Positions 12,920 through 23,697 are shown, counted from the first letter of the stretch. The stretch is 64,000 nt of DNA from Microcebus murinus (GCF_040939455.1 NC_134117.1:53021001-53085000), one strand, 5' to 3'. A program made the numbers and translations. The notes: generated from the letters alone by a model not told the origin.

Positions 12920-13165
12920 TTTGACAGCAAAATTAGCACCAATTTCTTTCCCCTTCTTCACCGTTTCGCAGACAGAGGACGCATTCTCAGCAGCCGCTCT
13001 TAGGCGCCACCTCCACTCTCGGATGGATCGACTGTCGTGGTCTCATAGTGCTCTGTCCAAGTCACTGTTGTTGTACTTCGTGATGTCCCCAAAGCACAAG
13101 AGCAGTGACGCTGGTGGTGCAGAAATGCCAAAACCAAAGCCAAGACAAAAACAAAGAGGGGAAGA
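12920..13165. mobile_element. Rearranged Tigger2 fragment with an inverted junction
   Basis: About 12922-12995 matches the Tigger2a copy at 11215-11275 in the same orientation ('tttgacagcaaaattagcac'). From about 13005 the text ('tggatcgactgtcgtggtct', 'atgtccccaaagcacaagag') is the opposite orientation of the Tigger2 5' end and the transposase start. The two halves therefore meet head to head near 13000. Confidence 0.7.
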
Positions 13166-13196
13166 AAAGAAGGGAACTGTTTAGATCAGGGGTTTG

Positions 13197-13411
13197 TAGA
13201 TTTTTTTCCTGCAAAGGCCCAACAGTAAATATTTTGGGCTTTGCGGGCCCTGCTGTCTCTGTAGCAACTACTCAATTCTGCCTTTGTGGCATGAAAAGCA
13301 CCGTGGGATCCGTAAACAAGTGTGGGGGGGTGGCTGTGTCCCCGTAAGGTTTTATTTACAAAAATAGGCGGTGGGCTGCGTTTGGCCTCAGGTGTGGTTT
13401 ACCCACCCAAG
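13197..13411 (+). mobile_element. hAT-Charlie element, MER1/MER30 type, with perfect 8-bp target duplication
   Basis: A 215-bp element starts CAGGGGTTTGTAGATTTTTT, includes 'taaatattttgggctttgcg', and ends near 'ggtttacccaccca'. The 8-bp duplication GTTTAGAT at 13189-13196 and 13412-13419 is perfect, as expected for hAT transposition. The exact subfamily needs a library. Confidence 0.8.
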
Positions 13412-14979
13412 GTTTAGATGAAAAGAGAATTCTGAGTCACGTGGGATGTGTGGACTTCGCATGGATCCTCATTGGAGCGAACCAAGTCTTAAAAAACAAG
13501 ACAAGACAAAAATATTTGTGACAGTTGGAGACATTTGAACAATGACGAAAGACGATTTTAAGGAATTATTGTTAATTTCGTTAGGGGTGACAAAGACTTT
13601 ATATGGTTTTGTTGTTGTTGATGTTGTTCTGATTTTGTTTCTAAAGAAGAGTCTTTATCCGTTACTGATACTAAATGGCAGATGGTGTTTGGGGTTTGCT
13701 GTAAAACAACCCAGGGTGTGCAGAGGAGGGGCAGAGATGCCGCAGGACTGGCCATGGGGTCATCACGATTGAAGCTGGGTGGTGGGTAAGTGGAAGGGTC
13801 TTCATACTAGTCTGTCTTCTTTTGTGGATGTCTTAGAATCTGCATAGCGAAATCTTTTAAAAGGGCAGACAAGAAAGAACTCCCTCTTCCATTGCCTCTA
13901 GTCACAGTTGCATCGGGTGAACATGTGATGCCTGGAGCTAACGCAGTCATTTTGCGACTAAGAGGGGACGAGCGTGAGGACGAAACTAACCACCACGCAT
14001 GACAGTGTAGATAAAGGGAAGAATGAGGATGCTGGATGATTCCCCTGGGCTGCCAACTTAACCAGTTCCAGAACTGGACAGTTGCAGGATTCCTTTTAAT
14101 GGGAGACAATAAATTAAATCACATTTAATTTTTTTTTTTTTTTGTTACTTGCAACCCAAAGTCCCCTAACTGACCTAGAGAAAGGAACAGTATGGAGGCC
14201 CGGCCCCTCTGCTGCAGGATGACCGGTGGTATCTGAGAGTTCACCAGGTTGGAAGACAAGCTTGTGAGAAAGGGACCCTCGCCAAATCTCTCTGAGTCCT
14301 TCTCCCACACCCACAGGGAACTGGGAAATGGGCGCGATCACTGCTTTCCACCTTCCCTCTCTTGAATCCCAGAGGGCCGATGCCGGGGGCTGCAGTGACT
14401 TTGGTAGGAGAATGCTGACGCTGCAGTTACAGGCCCACAGGCTCAGGAGAGGAAATGGCAGGAACAGGGCTCCCGAGGGGCAGCTGGCCTTTCTGGCATC
14501 CCTCCTTGCAAGGACAAGATCTCCTCTCCCTGCACCCTCAACACGCAGTAACCGCAACCACACAGCGTCTACACACGGGGCACAAACAGCATTGTTTCTA
14601 ACTGATCTCATGGCTCAGCTGGGCTCGGGGTGTCAGCTGTTCTGTAATGCATGACAAATCACCGCGGTTAACTTAACCCGGCCTGGTCTCCTAGATACGG
14701 TCCTTAGACACTTGCCAAAAAATGTGCAGAGGGAATGCAGGGGAGAGAAGGAGAAGGGTGATCTGGAGAAAGGCCACACAGCCCGGCCCCTGTCCCGTTC
14801 ATCTGGATGCCCCTGGAGCTCTGCCAGGCTCCTGGAGTTCAGATCTGGCTGCAGCCCAGGCTTCGGAGCTGGGGATGGGAGAGGAGGGTGGGGCCTTTAA
14901 TTAGGAGCAGGTCAGAGGTCCTCAGTTAGTTTGTTCTCAGTCTTAATTTGGCTCCAATTTTCAAGGCTTTGCTTAAATT

Positions 14980-15152
14980 GGAGCATGCATCAGACTCCCC
15001 TGGAGGCCTTGTTAACACACAGATTGCTGGGCCCCTTCCCAGAGTTTCCGGTGGAGAAGGTCTGGGGTGGGGCCTGGGAACTTGCATGTCTAACAAATGC
15101 CCCAGTGATGCGGACTCTGCCGGGCAGCGGGACTCTGATTTGAGAACCACTG
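14980..15152 (-). mobile_element. MER5A hAT-Charlie MITE
   Basis: 'gcatgcatcagactcccctg', 'gttaacacacagattgctgg', 'ggtctggggtggggcctggg' and the terminal 'tgagaaccactg' follow the MER5A sequence in reverse. Confidence 0.85.
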
Positions 15153-15299
15153 GCTTTGAACTTCTATGCAGTTAGCAGGAGGAAGAGATCCACCAAAGTC
15201 TTCTTCCTCTTCCCTTTGGGCTGAGGTAGGAACTGATGAATAATCCACGGGCAGAGAGAGCCTGTGGTCCTGGGTGGGAAGAACTAGCACCACTGATGC

Positions 15300-15435
15300 T
15301 CTAAGCTCACTGTGAACCAGGAGCCAGGAGACCCGGCATGTTATCCTGCCCCTGAAGGCTCTCACTGTGTAGCCTTGCAAAGTCACCTCTGCTCTCCGGG
15401 CCTCAGTTTGCCTCTCTGTAAAATGGGCACGTGGC
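15300..15435 (+). repeat. MIR SINE fragment
   Basis: 'cactgtgtagccttgcaaag', 'ggcctcagtttgcctctctg' and 'taaaatgggcac' follow MIR order. Confidence 0.7.
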
Positions 15436-15589
15436 ACTTTTTTCTATATGTGTTATTTTCACAACCAAAAAGTTTTTAAACATAAAATAGGAAAACAAAG
15501 TGAACTAGGTGACCTCTAAGGAGGCGGAGGTGGGAGAATCTCTCTGGCCAGTGTCACTGTGCCCCTGGGAGTCGGAGAGTTGGAGTCGG

Positions 15590-15770
15590 ACTGGGGTTTG
15601 GACATGGCTGGGATACTCACCAGCTGTGAGCGCTGAGTGCCAGGGCAAATCGCCTGAGCCTCGGCCTCCTCATCTATGAGCCTAAGGATGTCGACCTCGC
15701 AGGGTTGCTATGGGAATCCAGGTAAAGGTATAAAGTGCCCGGCCAACAAGTATTAGCTAGGATGGCTGAT
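15590..15770 (+). repeat. MIR SINE
   Basis: 'accagctgtgagcgctgagt', 'tcggcctcctcatctatgag', 'cagggttgctatgggaatcc' and 'taaagtgcccggccaacaag' match the MIR core and 3' part. Confidence 0.7.
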
Positions 15771-15814
15771 TTTGTTATTTGTAGTATTTTTGCAAATATT
15801 TGCAAAAATTTTGC

Positions 15815-15852
15815 AAATATTACAAATATTTTTACAAATATTTGTAATATTT
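15815..15852. repeat. Perfect 17-bp inverted repeat with 4-nt loop
   Basis: AAATATTACAAATATTT at 15815-15831 and its exact reverse complement at 15836-15852 flank TTAC. Related AAATATTTGC palindromes precede it at 15790-15812. An AT-only hairpin with no poly-T terminator logic in this genome. Confidence 0.9.
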
Positions 15853-16039
15853 TTGGGGCCACAGAAAGCAACTCTTCTCTCATCCTTGCCTGACTATGGA
15901 GCCTCTTGGTCTTCATGTTGATAGTGGACTCAGAAACTTCCAAGTGTGTGTCTCAAATTTCCCCTGGAATGATCTGGGAAATGCTTAACTTCACAAATTT
16001 GAACTGTTGAACTGTTCCTTCTCCAACTCCTATTCATTT

Positions 16040-16560
16040 GATTATTAATCCAATTAATATTTATCGAGGGCCTACTATGTGCCCCATAGGGCAGGCACTG
16101 GGGATTCCAGATGTGGTCCCCGCTCCCTGGGGAGCTCAGTACAGAGGGAAGCAGATGTTACCCTGCGAATCGCACAGAATCAGGAGAGACTCAACAGCGA
16201 GAACTGCCGTGAAGGAGCCCCAAGGGGCAAGGACAGTTTGGGAGGCCAGCACAGGCTTCAGGAAGGAGTGGCTAAAAGGATGATGTCTGGAGGTAGCATG
16301 GGTGGACTGGGTGAAGAGGGATGGGGAGCATTCAGGGCACAGGACAGCCTGTGCAAAGGTCCTGAGGCACCATAAGCATGATGCCTGCAAGGAGCTAGGC
16401 TGGGACTATGAAGGAAGGAAGGTGGCACAGGGGGTCTGCACTTTATCCCAAGAGCAACACAGCCTTTGGAGGCTTAGTAGCAGAGAGAGCCACGTGACAG
16501 CTCACGTATCTCCTCTGTTTGCAGTTGGAGAAGAGATTCCAGGGGCCAGAGAGGAGGGGG
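16040..16560 (-). mobile_element. L2 LINE 3' fragment
   Basis: 'attaatatttatcgagggcc', 'actatgtgcc', 'caggcactggggattccaga', 'gagctcagtacagagggaag' and later 'gtgcaaaggtcctgaggca' follow antisense L2 3' sequence. Confidence 0.7.
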
Positions 16561-17254
16561 TGATCTGTTAGGACAAAACTATGGCAGTGACCAGAGAAGG
16601 GATGCTGGTGGCCCGGATGGCATGGTGGGTGCATTTGCGATGGGAAGAAGTAGCTGTATTTTGAAGATCCTTTGGAGTCGACTCCACAGGACTTGGTGGG
16701 GCTTGATGTGTCGGGTAAGAGAGGTGACAAGGGCAGTCCTGCTGTCTGGCTTCCTACCTGGCTGTCTAGGATGGATGCCGGTGGCTCTTACTGAGCTGGA
16801 GTGGAATTCCCTCCTCCTCTCCCAGGTATTTCAGAGCCCCGCTGGTCACTGGTCACACCAGGGGTTGTAAGATAAGAACCCTCTTCAGGTGTTTCAGGGT
16901 CCTCGCCTCCCCCAGGTGGCAATAAAACATGTAAAGCACTAGGTATAGCACTGGTATCCACCTGCTGGGTCCCCTGAGCTGTGACAACATGGTGCCTTTC
17001 AGGTCACCCTCGGCAACCTCTCTGGGGAGCTGCTGGCCTCTTGCTGCAGGGACAGCCTCAGGCTGACACCCCCACTTTCTTGGTGGGGGTGGGGGATCTG
17101 GGACTGCCCCTGAGGTGGGGAGATTTTGTCATCGCAGCCTTGAACCACTCGCCTGTGGGAAGATGGAGCAAGGGAGGAAGAGCCTGGCGCTCCAGCAGAG
17201 GCTGTGCTCTTACAGGTGAGAGAGCAGGTGCTTGGCTCTGCAGCCAGGGCATCC

Positions 17255-17400
17255 GGCCCTCCTCTAACCCGCTGTGTGACCAGGGGCGAGTCCCTTTTCC
17301 TCTCCAGATTTCAGTTTAACTAACTGTAAAATGGAGTAGGGCACTGGACTGGGCACTGTCTCCATACCCCTCTAACTCTAAATCTCCGGGGTTTTGTCCA
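17255..17400 (+). repeat. MIR/MIR3-like SINE
   Basis: 'cgctgtgtgaccaggggcga', 'tctccagatttcagtttaac', 'taactgtaaaatggagtagg' and 'cctctaactctaaatctccg' fit the MIR family. Confidence 0.65.
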
Positions 17401-18642
17401 TGCTGGAGGGAGCACGGGTGGAGGGGACTGCTTTCCTCCTCCGGGCGACATCCTGAGGGGTTGCCCAAGCCCCAGTCCAGCTGTTCCACCTCTGCACACT
17501 CTTGTCCTGGCCGCTTTCAGGGTTAGACACCTCCACCTTCTGTCTTTCTGGCCTACCTGTTGGAGTCTTCCTGAATCATGAGTTCCAGCTAGTATAGCCT
17601 TTCCTCCTCCCGCCAGGGACAGGGACGCTCACGGCAGGCTGGCACCTTCCTGTCTGTGCTCCTGCAGTGCCAGACCTGGGGCACTTCCTCCTCTCCACCG
17701 CTCCTGGAGAAGCCTCGGCTCGGATGCATGGTGTCTGTGAACACCCTCCAAGCGCCTCCTTCACGGAGTCCCCGGGGTCCCCTGGGGACCTTTCCCATTC
17801 ATCCAGAGCACATGTCTCTGCCCCTCTCTTACCTGGGTCTCGGGCTTTCTCATGCACACACCACGTCTTCCAGTTGCTTGGTGGCTCCAGGCAGCCAGCG
17901 TAGACTTCTTGCCTCTCCCCGCCCAGGGCCGTGGACTAGAACTATTGGGTACATGTCGGGGGACTGTCAGCCTGAGGAACCCCCAAGCCACTCTCCCCTG
18001 TGCAAAGTCCCAAGGCGAGACAAGGGAAAACCCAAACTTGCCTTCCTAGGAGGGTCCCCAACTGACACCCGGGGATTTCTTTGCTTTGGCCCTGTCCATC
18101 TCCAGAGATGGGGCCACCCAGCCATCTCCCCCACCCCTGGCCCTGACTCTGAGTTACACCCCCATGTCCCCTGTTCCTAACAAAGGCTTCCTCAGTAGAA
18201 AAGAGCTCGGACACACAATACTTGCCAACAAAAGCAAGCATTGTAGCCCCGGGGAAGGGGGTGGGGGCAGAGAAACAGGGTGAGGTTTTGCTTTCTGCTT
18301 GCCAAGACTGGCTCATGAGTCAGGCCACTGGGGTCCCAGCTGCAGTCTGTCCCTCTTGACTTGTCCTGCTTGTGGCAGGAAGAAGGGGGTGGAATGGAAC
18401 CGAGGCCTCTGAGTTTTCTAGGGGAGTTTCTCTGGGACGGCCCTGTGGCATGGAGAAAATGAGCAATCCTTACGCCATGACTCTTCCCTTCGGTCCCACA
18501 GGGTCCCCACTCTGCAGCTTGGGAAACTGAGACCCTGAGAAGCGAAGTCATTTTATCCTGAGATCATTTAGTGGGTCTGCAGAGCGCCAGAGCCAAGGGG
18601 TGCCAACCTGGGCACCTCTCAGCCTCTTCCGGAAGCTCCTGG

Positions 18643-18643
<1 letters not shown>

Positions 18644-18686
<43 letters not shown>

Positions 18687-18698
18687 ACACACTCTCAC
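18644..18698 (+). repeat. (CA)n microsatellite
   Basis: An uninterrupted CA run from 18644 to 18680, then imperfect CA with TC interruptions. Likely polymorphic. Confidence 0.97.
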
Positions 18699-19214
18699 AT
18701 TCTTGCTCCCACCAGCCCTCACACACAAAATGCCTCCTGGCACTTGACTTCGTGGATCTCAAAGGACCAGGAAGAGGAGAAAAAGGAACTCTATTCTTCC
18801 CTAACGTAATACAGATCAGTTTGGTGGTACCATTTCCAAATAACTGGGTGCTCTGGTATTGCTTGGAATATTATATATTTCAGCTCTCTGAACCTGCTTC
18901 TTAAATACACTGGTCCTCCAAAATCTTGGCATCATTTCCAAGATTATTTATTTCACAGTTATTTCAAAAAAAGAAAAATCTCCTTTCTCCAATTCCCACC
19001 TCTGGATTGCATGAAATACAGCTTATTTGCAAACTGTTAGGAACACATTTATGGAGTAAAGCAAGGGCATGGGTTTCCTGTTGGGCTGTCTGACTTAACT
19101 GCTGAACTGGTCCCAACACCATTGCAAGACCGGCACTCACTCTTATCACTCAAACTTTTGGTTCTTTCCACCTTGGGCTGTGGCACGTGCTACTGGTGTC
19201 AGCGATGGAAGAAG

Positions 19215-19300
19215 AAGGTAGTTATCGTTTATTGAGCACCTGTTATGTGCCACAGTTAACATCTATTTCACAGATGAGAAAACTGAGGCTCAGAGCTAGG
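19215..19300 (-). repeat. MIR SINE fragment
   Basis: 'gtttattgagcacctgttat', 'gtgccacagttaacatctat' and 'cagatgagaaaactgaggct' form an antisense MIR with an internal deletion. Confidence 0.7.
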
Positions 19301-19763
19301 ATTTCAATTAGGGCTGTCTGTGAAGCCAGGGCTCTCTCCTCACCCTCCTCATCCCTGCCCGTGGCAAGGACAAAGGGCAGCCAGTGCACCCTGGGCCCAG
19401 GGAGCGGCAGTTTGGAAAATAGGCAGATCCAAATGGTTTATGGTTAGTGGGTCACTAGGACCATTATGAAAGAAAGAGAGAGACGTTCTCTACTGGGAGG
19501 CTCGCCCCCAGACCCATCCGCAACGCAGTCGACACCCCTTTGGCCCCAGAATTCTGGAACAGAAATAGGCGTGGAAAGAGTGGCCGTGGAAAGCGGATCG
19601 GGCCACCACTCCAGGGAGCCCAGGCGTCTGAAGGGACAATCGGCCCAGTGAGGTAGCAGCCCCTGCGCCGCCGGCTCCGCGTGGCACTTCCGATCCCGGC
19701 CGCCGCACCCCCCAGCCCGCGCCCCGCCCCCAGCCCGCTGCGCCCCTTGCTCCGACCCGCGCC

Positions 19764-19790
19764 CGGCCCCGCCCCGCCCCGCCCCGCCCG
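19764..19790. promoter_or_regulatory. Stacked GC boxes (Sp/KLF-type sites)
   Basis: Four overlapping CCCCGCCC-type motifs in a 5-bp-period run (GGCCCCGCCCCGCC repeated on) lie about 360 bp upstream of the ATG. These match the Sp1/KLF GC box and are typical of TATA-less promoters. The short C-rich repeat could also adopt i-motif or G-quadruplex forms. Confidence 0.6.
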
Positions 19791-20142
19791 GTGTGCCCAC
19801 CCCTGGCCCGCCCCGCCGCCCCCTCGCCCGGCTCCCGCCGCGTCCCGGGCGACACTGCGCGGGCGGACAGACCGGCCGGCAGTTGGCACGCGGGGCCCGG
19901 CGCGTCAGCGGCTCGGCTCTCCCGCCGGCAGCCTCGGGCGCTCGGAGCCAGCGGTCCAGGCGGCGGCGCCAAGCGGGGGACCGGGAGCCGGCGGGAGGAG
20001 GCGGCGGAGACGGGAGGCGGCGGCGGAGGAGGAGGCGGGGGCGCCGGCCGACGCTCGGACAGCCGGGGGCGCGCCCCAGCCTTGCGCGCAGCCGGGGACC
20101 TGGGGCCCGAGCGCCCGCCGGGCCGCGTCCCCGCGCGGCCAC

Positions 20143-20224
20143 ATGGCTCCACTACGCGCGCTGCTGTCCTGCCTGCTGTCCTTGCACTGCGCGCTGTGCG
20201 CCACCGCGGGCAGGCGGACCCCAG
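20143..20224 (+). CDS. ADAMTS14: ADAMTS14 coding exon 1 (start codon and signal peptide)
   Basis: The ATG at 20143 opens a frame starting MAPLRALLSCLLSLHCALC, a hydrophobic signal peptide of about 22 residues that sends the protease into the secretory pathway. The exon ends after CAG at 20224 before a GTGCGT donor, giving 27 full codons plus one base. That leftover G joins the AG of exon 2 to form GAG (Glu28). I chose this start because it is the first ATG I can see downstream of the GC-rich promoter and because it yields a signal peptide. The Kozak context has G at +4 but C, not a purine, at -3, so initiation may be moderate. The frame stays open past the donor to 20421, which is simply GC-rich intron. 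Confidence 0.95.
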
Positions 20225-21904
20225 GTGCGTGCGGGTTGGGCGCGCGGGGGCCCGTGGGGTCCTGGGTGCACGCGATCAGGGTGGCCCGAGGGTGCCCGAG
20301 CCACCGAGGCAGCGTTCGAGCGGGTGGGAGGCAGTGTGCACACTCAGGGCTGACCTGCTCTCTCTTCTTCCCCATGTGCCACTGGCGCTGTCCCGCGGTT
20401 TCCCTCCCTTTCTGGCACTAGAAGTAGAGAGAGACCCCAGGAGAGGACTTGGGAACATTGAGTCTCTTCTTAGAAGCAGTGTATATGTCACTTCGTTTCT
20501 CTCTGTCTCTCTCCCCTTCCACCCTCCCTCTCTCCCAGTATCTGTCTCTCTGTCCTGTGTGTCTCCTTCAGTGTCTTCTCTGTCTCCAGCTTGTGTGCAG
20601 GGGTGAGTGTGGGTGTGCGTGTGTCTGTCACACACAGACTCAGGCTAACAGGTGATTGCCTCCCACCACGCCCTGCCCATAAACACACTCACGTCCTTGG
20701 ACCCCCCAGCATGGCATTCTCAGAGGCTGCAGACATCCTCTCTAGCCAGACCAGATATACAGCCTGCTCCACACCTTGCATGGGTGCCATCCTAGTGCTC
20801 TGAGCTCGGGGAAGAAGTCCTGGTCGTTTCCACGCAGGGCGGCTGCTTGTCTGTGAGCCCTGCTCCTGTGCCCCAGTGGGACCCCTCTTACAGCAGTCTT
20901 GGGGGTCCTCTGCTATAATCATCAAACTAGAGGAGAGTGAGCACCCTCTGTCCACAACTGCCCTGGGCATGGGGGATTTTTGGGAAGCATCATTGTCTAT
21001 GTTTTATCAGTACCGGGGACTGGGGAGGCGAGTGGTAGAGCTGTGTGGAAATGAAAATTCCTCCCAAACTCGCGTCCATGAATCACCAGTCCTGGAAGCC
21101 AGGGAGCTGTCATTCGTGCCCAGCCTGGCCGGGCTCAGGGAGAGCTGCGTGGGGATGGGCTTGCTGGCATGTGGCCTGCAGCATGGGCCATGACCTCACA
21201 CTTAATGCAGCCCAAGTGAGCAGGTCACCCCCTGTGTCTCCTTTTATTTTTGAAGATCTATATTTATCCAGCTTGGGGCTGGGCCATGCAGAAATCTCAG
21301 CAGCCACCGCGCTGCTTAAAAAAAGTTTCCTTTCTAACCTCGGAAAAATATAGAACCGTGTAGTCCCTCCCTCCCCTCTCCAGCCCCACCTTCTCATTGA
21401 CACGTGCCACGATCCCCTGGGTTTCTAGGTGTGTTTGTTTTGCCAGCTGCATTCTTGGGAGCCTGGGGAGAAGGGCCCTACCCCAGCCTGGGCTGGTGAC
21501 TTCAGAACATCGGGGAAGCTGGGGCAGATCGGGGCCTCTCCTCTCCTTGCCCTGGGGGCTTTCGGGGAATTTCAGCCCTTTCCTAGGCAGTGCCCAAGGT
21601 TGGAAGGCTTGTTGCTAGAGTGACAGGGCTGTTTGGCATCATTTGTTTTCTTCTGCTAAGTTTAAAAAGGATCCAGGTGTTACGGGAACAATTTATGTCT
21701 GCAAAGTACCTGAACACCGTTCATCCAAGTGTAGAAATCCAGGAGCTCAGGAAGCAGTGGATGGAAAATGGATGAACTTGGGCTAAGGGTCCATCTAAGG
21801 TGACACTTAGGATTGCAGATCCCTCCCTGCCCCCATGGGATTCCTGACTTCCCCTTACCTCTGCACGCACGCATCGGAAGTGACCCTTACTTTACCTCCA
21901 ACAG
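20225..21904 (+). other. ADAMTS14 intron 1
   Basis: A 1.68-kb intron from GTGCGT to CAACAG. It has a CT-rich low-complexity tract around 20497-20590 and a short GT-rich tract around 20600-20640. No repeat element or internal gene is recognised in the rest. Confidence 0.85.
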
Positions 21905-22347
21905 AGCTGCGCCTCTCTGGAAAGCTCGGTGGCTATGGTGTGACGGTGCCCTGCAGCACGGATTTTCAGGGACGCTTCCTCTCCCACGTGGTGTCTGGCC
22001 CAGCAGCAGCCTCCGCAGGGAGTGTGGTAGTGGACGTGCCACCCACACCACCGTCCCACTCCGTTCACCCTCGGGTGGCTCGCAGCCCCCCGCGCCCAGA
22101 AGGAGGGACCCTGCGGCCGGGCAGGACGGGGCGCCACTCCCTCTACTTCAACGTTACTGTTTTTGGGAAGGAACTGCACTTGCGCCTGCGGCCCAACCGG
22201 CGGCTGGTGGTGCCAGGAGCCTCAGTGGAGTGGCAGGAGGATTTCCGGGAGCTGTTCCGGCAGCCCTTGCAGCAGGAGTGTGTGTACACTGGAGGTGTCA
22301 CTGGGATGCCTGGGGCAGCTGTTGCCATCAGCAACTGTGATGGATTG
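21905..22347 (+). CDS. ADAMTS14: ADAMTS14 coding exon 2 (prodomain)
   Basis: A 443-nt exon follows a pyrimidine-containing acceptor ending CAACAG at 21904 and ends before a GTAAGG donor at 22348. It encodes residues 28-175, most of the first half of the prodomain that keeps ADAMTS proteases latent and assists folding. Visible features are an N-glycosylation sequon NVT at about residues 110-112, the conserved stretch around GKELHLRLRPNRRLV (about 115-129), and cysteines at about 44, 153 and 172. The last lies in NCDGL, the prodomain cysteine region of the family. The middle (about residues 70-103) is Pro/Arg/Ser-rich and looks variable. After splicing the phase is 0. The same frame runs on unspliced to 22650; this looks like chance, given the good donor. 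Confidence 0.97.
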
Positions 22348-22654
22348 GTAAGGGACGAGCTCTCCGTAAGCTGCCCCCTCCCTGCACGTGGTTTTCTCTC
22401 TGGCTCCCCTGTGTTAGGGGTTCCTGTGGACATGTGGTCGGTGCAGCCCGGGCCAAGTCGGGGGCTGTGCTGCCTTCCCCGAGAGCGCACCCCACGCCCC
22501 TGCTGGCTGCCAGGTCCACGCTCTGCCAGGTGTGAAGGGGCCGAGTTGGGAGGGTGCCCTTATCTTGTTCACCCCCTCACCATCTGTGGACCCACCTGGA
22601 CCACGAGCTACCTGGCTGGGATGTCTGCGTCCAGGCAAACTCGGGGGTGAGGAG

Positions 22655-22770
22655 AGCAGGCTCTGGGGTCTGACTTGGAGGGTTTGAATGGTGGCTGTGC
22701 CCTAGCTGGGAGGGTCTGGATAAGTTAACCTCTCCATGGTTCTTTCCCTTATGCGTGAAGTGGGGATTTA
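22655..22770 (+). repeat. MIR SINE
   Basis: 'aggctctggggtctgacttg', 'gtttgaatggtggctgtgcc', 'gataagttaacctctccatg' and 'tgcgtgaagtggggattta' follow MIR order. Confidence 0.7.
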
Positions 22771-23524
22771 TTCATTTTGCACGAATTTACTGTTCTAGCG
22801 GGAGAGGGGCTGTGGCAGCGCCTGAGGCAGACGGGGTCCCTGCCCACATGGAGTTGACACGCTGCTGGTAGTCATGTGACCCACCTTGCCAGGCAGCATG
22901 TTGGGTGGTCGGCGCCTGCCTGGTGCACGGTGGAGGCTCAGCCAGGTAGCCACTGTTGTTGTTTTGGCCGTCGGTATATTACGTCCTTCCTCTTCCACCT
23001 GTCTCTCCTCCCAAAGCCAGCCTGCCCTGTGCTGGCGGCTCTGCGTGGTCCCTTTCTTAGGACCCTTTCCCTGCTCCCAGATGCCCCCAGATGCCAGCTA
23101 GTTGGCTCCATACTGCAAACTGGAAAGCCGAGGGTGGGCTCCCTCTTTCCCAATCCCGCCTGGGGCTGGCTCCGGTTCCCTCGCTGCTCTGCCTTAGGGG
23201 GCACCCGCATGACATCCTCAGGGCCCTGCTCGGTGGCTCCTCCCGTGTTCCCTTCTTTGCCAGCGACGTCAGGTGTGAGCTGACATGTCCCAAGAATGGA
23301 CCCACTTGCCTCTCTGCCCTTGAGCTTTGAGACGGAGCAGGTCAGATGGGGTGAGGGTTCTTCCTCCCTGGCAGGGCTGGGGGTGTTCCTCACCATCTTC
23401 CCACCCTGCCGATGTCATGGCTGCCTTTGTCCCGGCCCGTGACCCTCAATTGTTTATTCGTTACTACCCCCTTAATGTTTCAGACATTTCCTCCTAATTG
23501 TTATTCCTTCCACCTCCATGAAAT

Positions 23525-23697
23525 GTTAGTTTTTTTAGAGGTGGAGTCTTGCCATGTTGCCCAGGCCAAGTGCAGTGGCTGTTCACAGGCACCATCATAG
23601 CTCACTGTAGCCTCAGACTTCTGGGCTCAAGCGATCCTCCTGCCTCAGCCTCCTGAGTAGCTGGGACTACAGGCATGCACCGTTGCATGAGCTTTCC
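23525..23697 (-). mobile_element. Free left Alu monomer (FLAM-type)
   Basis: Only the left arm of an Alu in reverse orientation is present (poly-T, then 'caccatcatagctcactgta', 'gcctcctgagtagctgggac'). It is flanked by CCATGAAAT at 23516-23524 and 23698-23706, a target-site duplication that shows it inserted as a monomer. Confidence 0.85.

Larger units (their letters stand above)
1..19639. other. Intergenic DNA upstream of ADAMTS14
   Basis: No gene can be supported in this stretch: open frames are short, lack splice-linked partners and mostly overlap repeats listed separately. The pieces 746-1249, 1891-2830, 2995-4020, 4150-6240, 6900-8690, 11931-12917, 13420-14979, 17401-18643 and 18700-19214 hold nothing I can name beyond single-copy-looking DNA, small poly-A/T runs (for example 14129-14143) and scattered GC-rich tracts. 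Confidence 0.7.
19640..20290. promoter_or_regulatory. ADAMTS14: CpG-island promoter and 5' UTR of ADAMTS14
   Basis: The sequence turns abruptly very GC- and CpG-rich here, ending soon after exon 1, while both flanks have ordinary composition. No TATA box is apparent, so a dispersed CpG-island start is likely. The transcription start cannot be placed; it is probably between 19800 and 20100. I see no ATG on the + strand between 19640 and 20142, so the leader appears free of upstream ORFs. Both strands are open over long stretches here because GC-rich DNA has few stop codons. Confidence 0.85.

Noticed and set aside
1..19639. Possible PRF1 or other neighbouring gene
   Set aside because: No perforin-like or other recognisable exon was seen. 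In human the gap between PRF1 and ADAMTS14 is longer than this upstream stretch.
19444..20606. Long open frames on both strands across the CpG island (up to 271 codons)
   Set aside because: GC-rich sequence lacks stop codons. Only the frame from 20143 has a signal peptide, donor site and family match; several others start at non-ATG codons.
22348..22650. Exon 2 frame continuing about 100 codons into intron 2
   Set aside because: A strong GTAAGG donor sits at the conserved boundary and no polyadenylation signal is evident nearby, so a retained-intron product is not supported.
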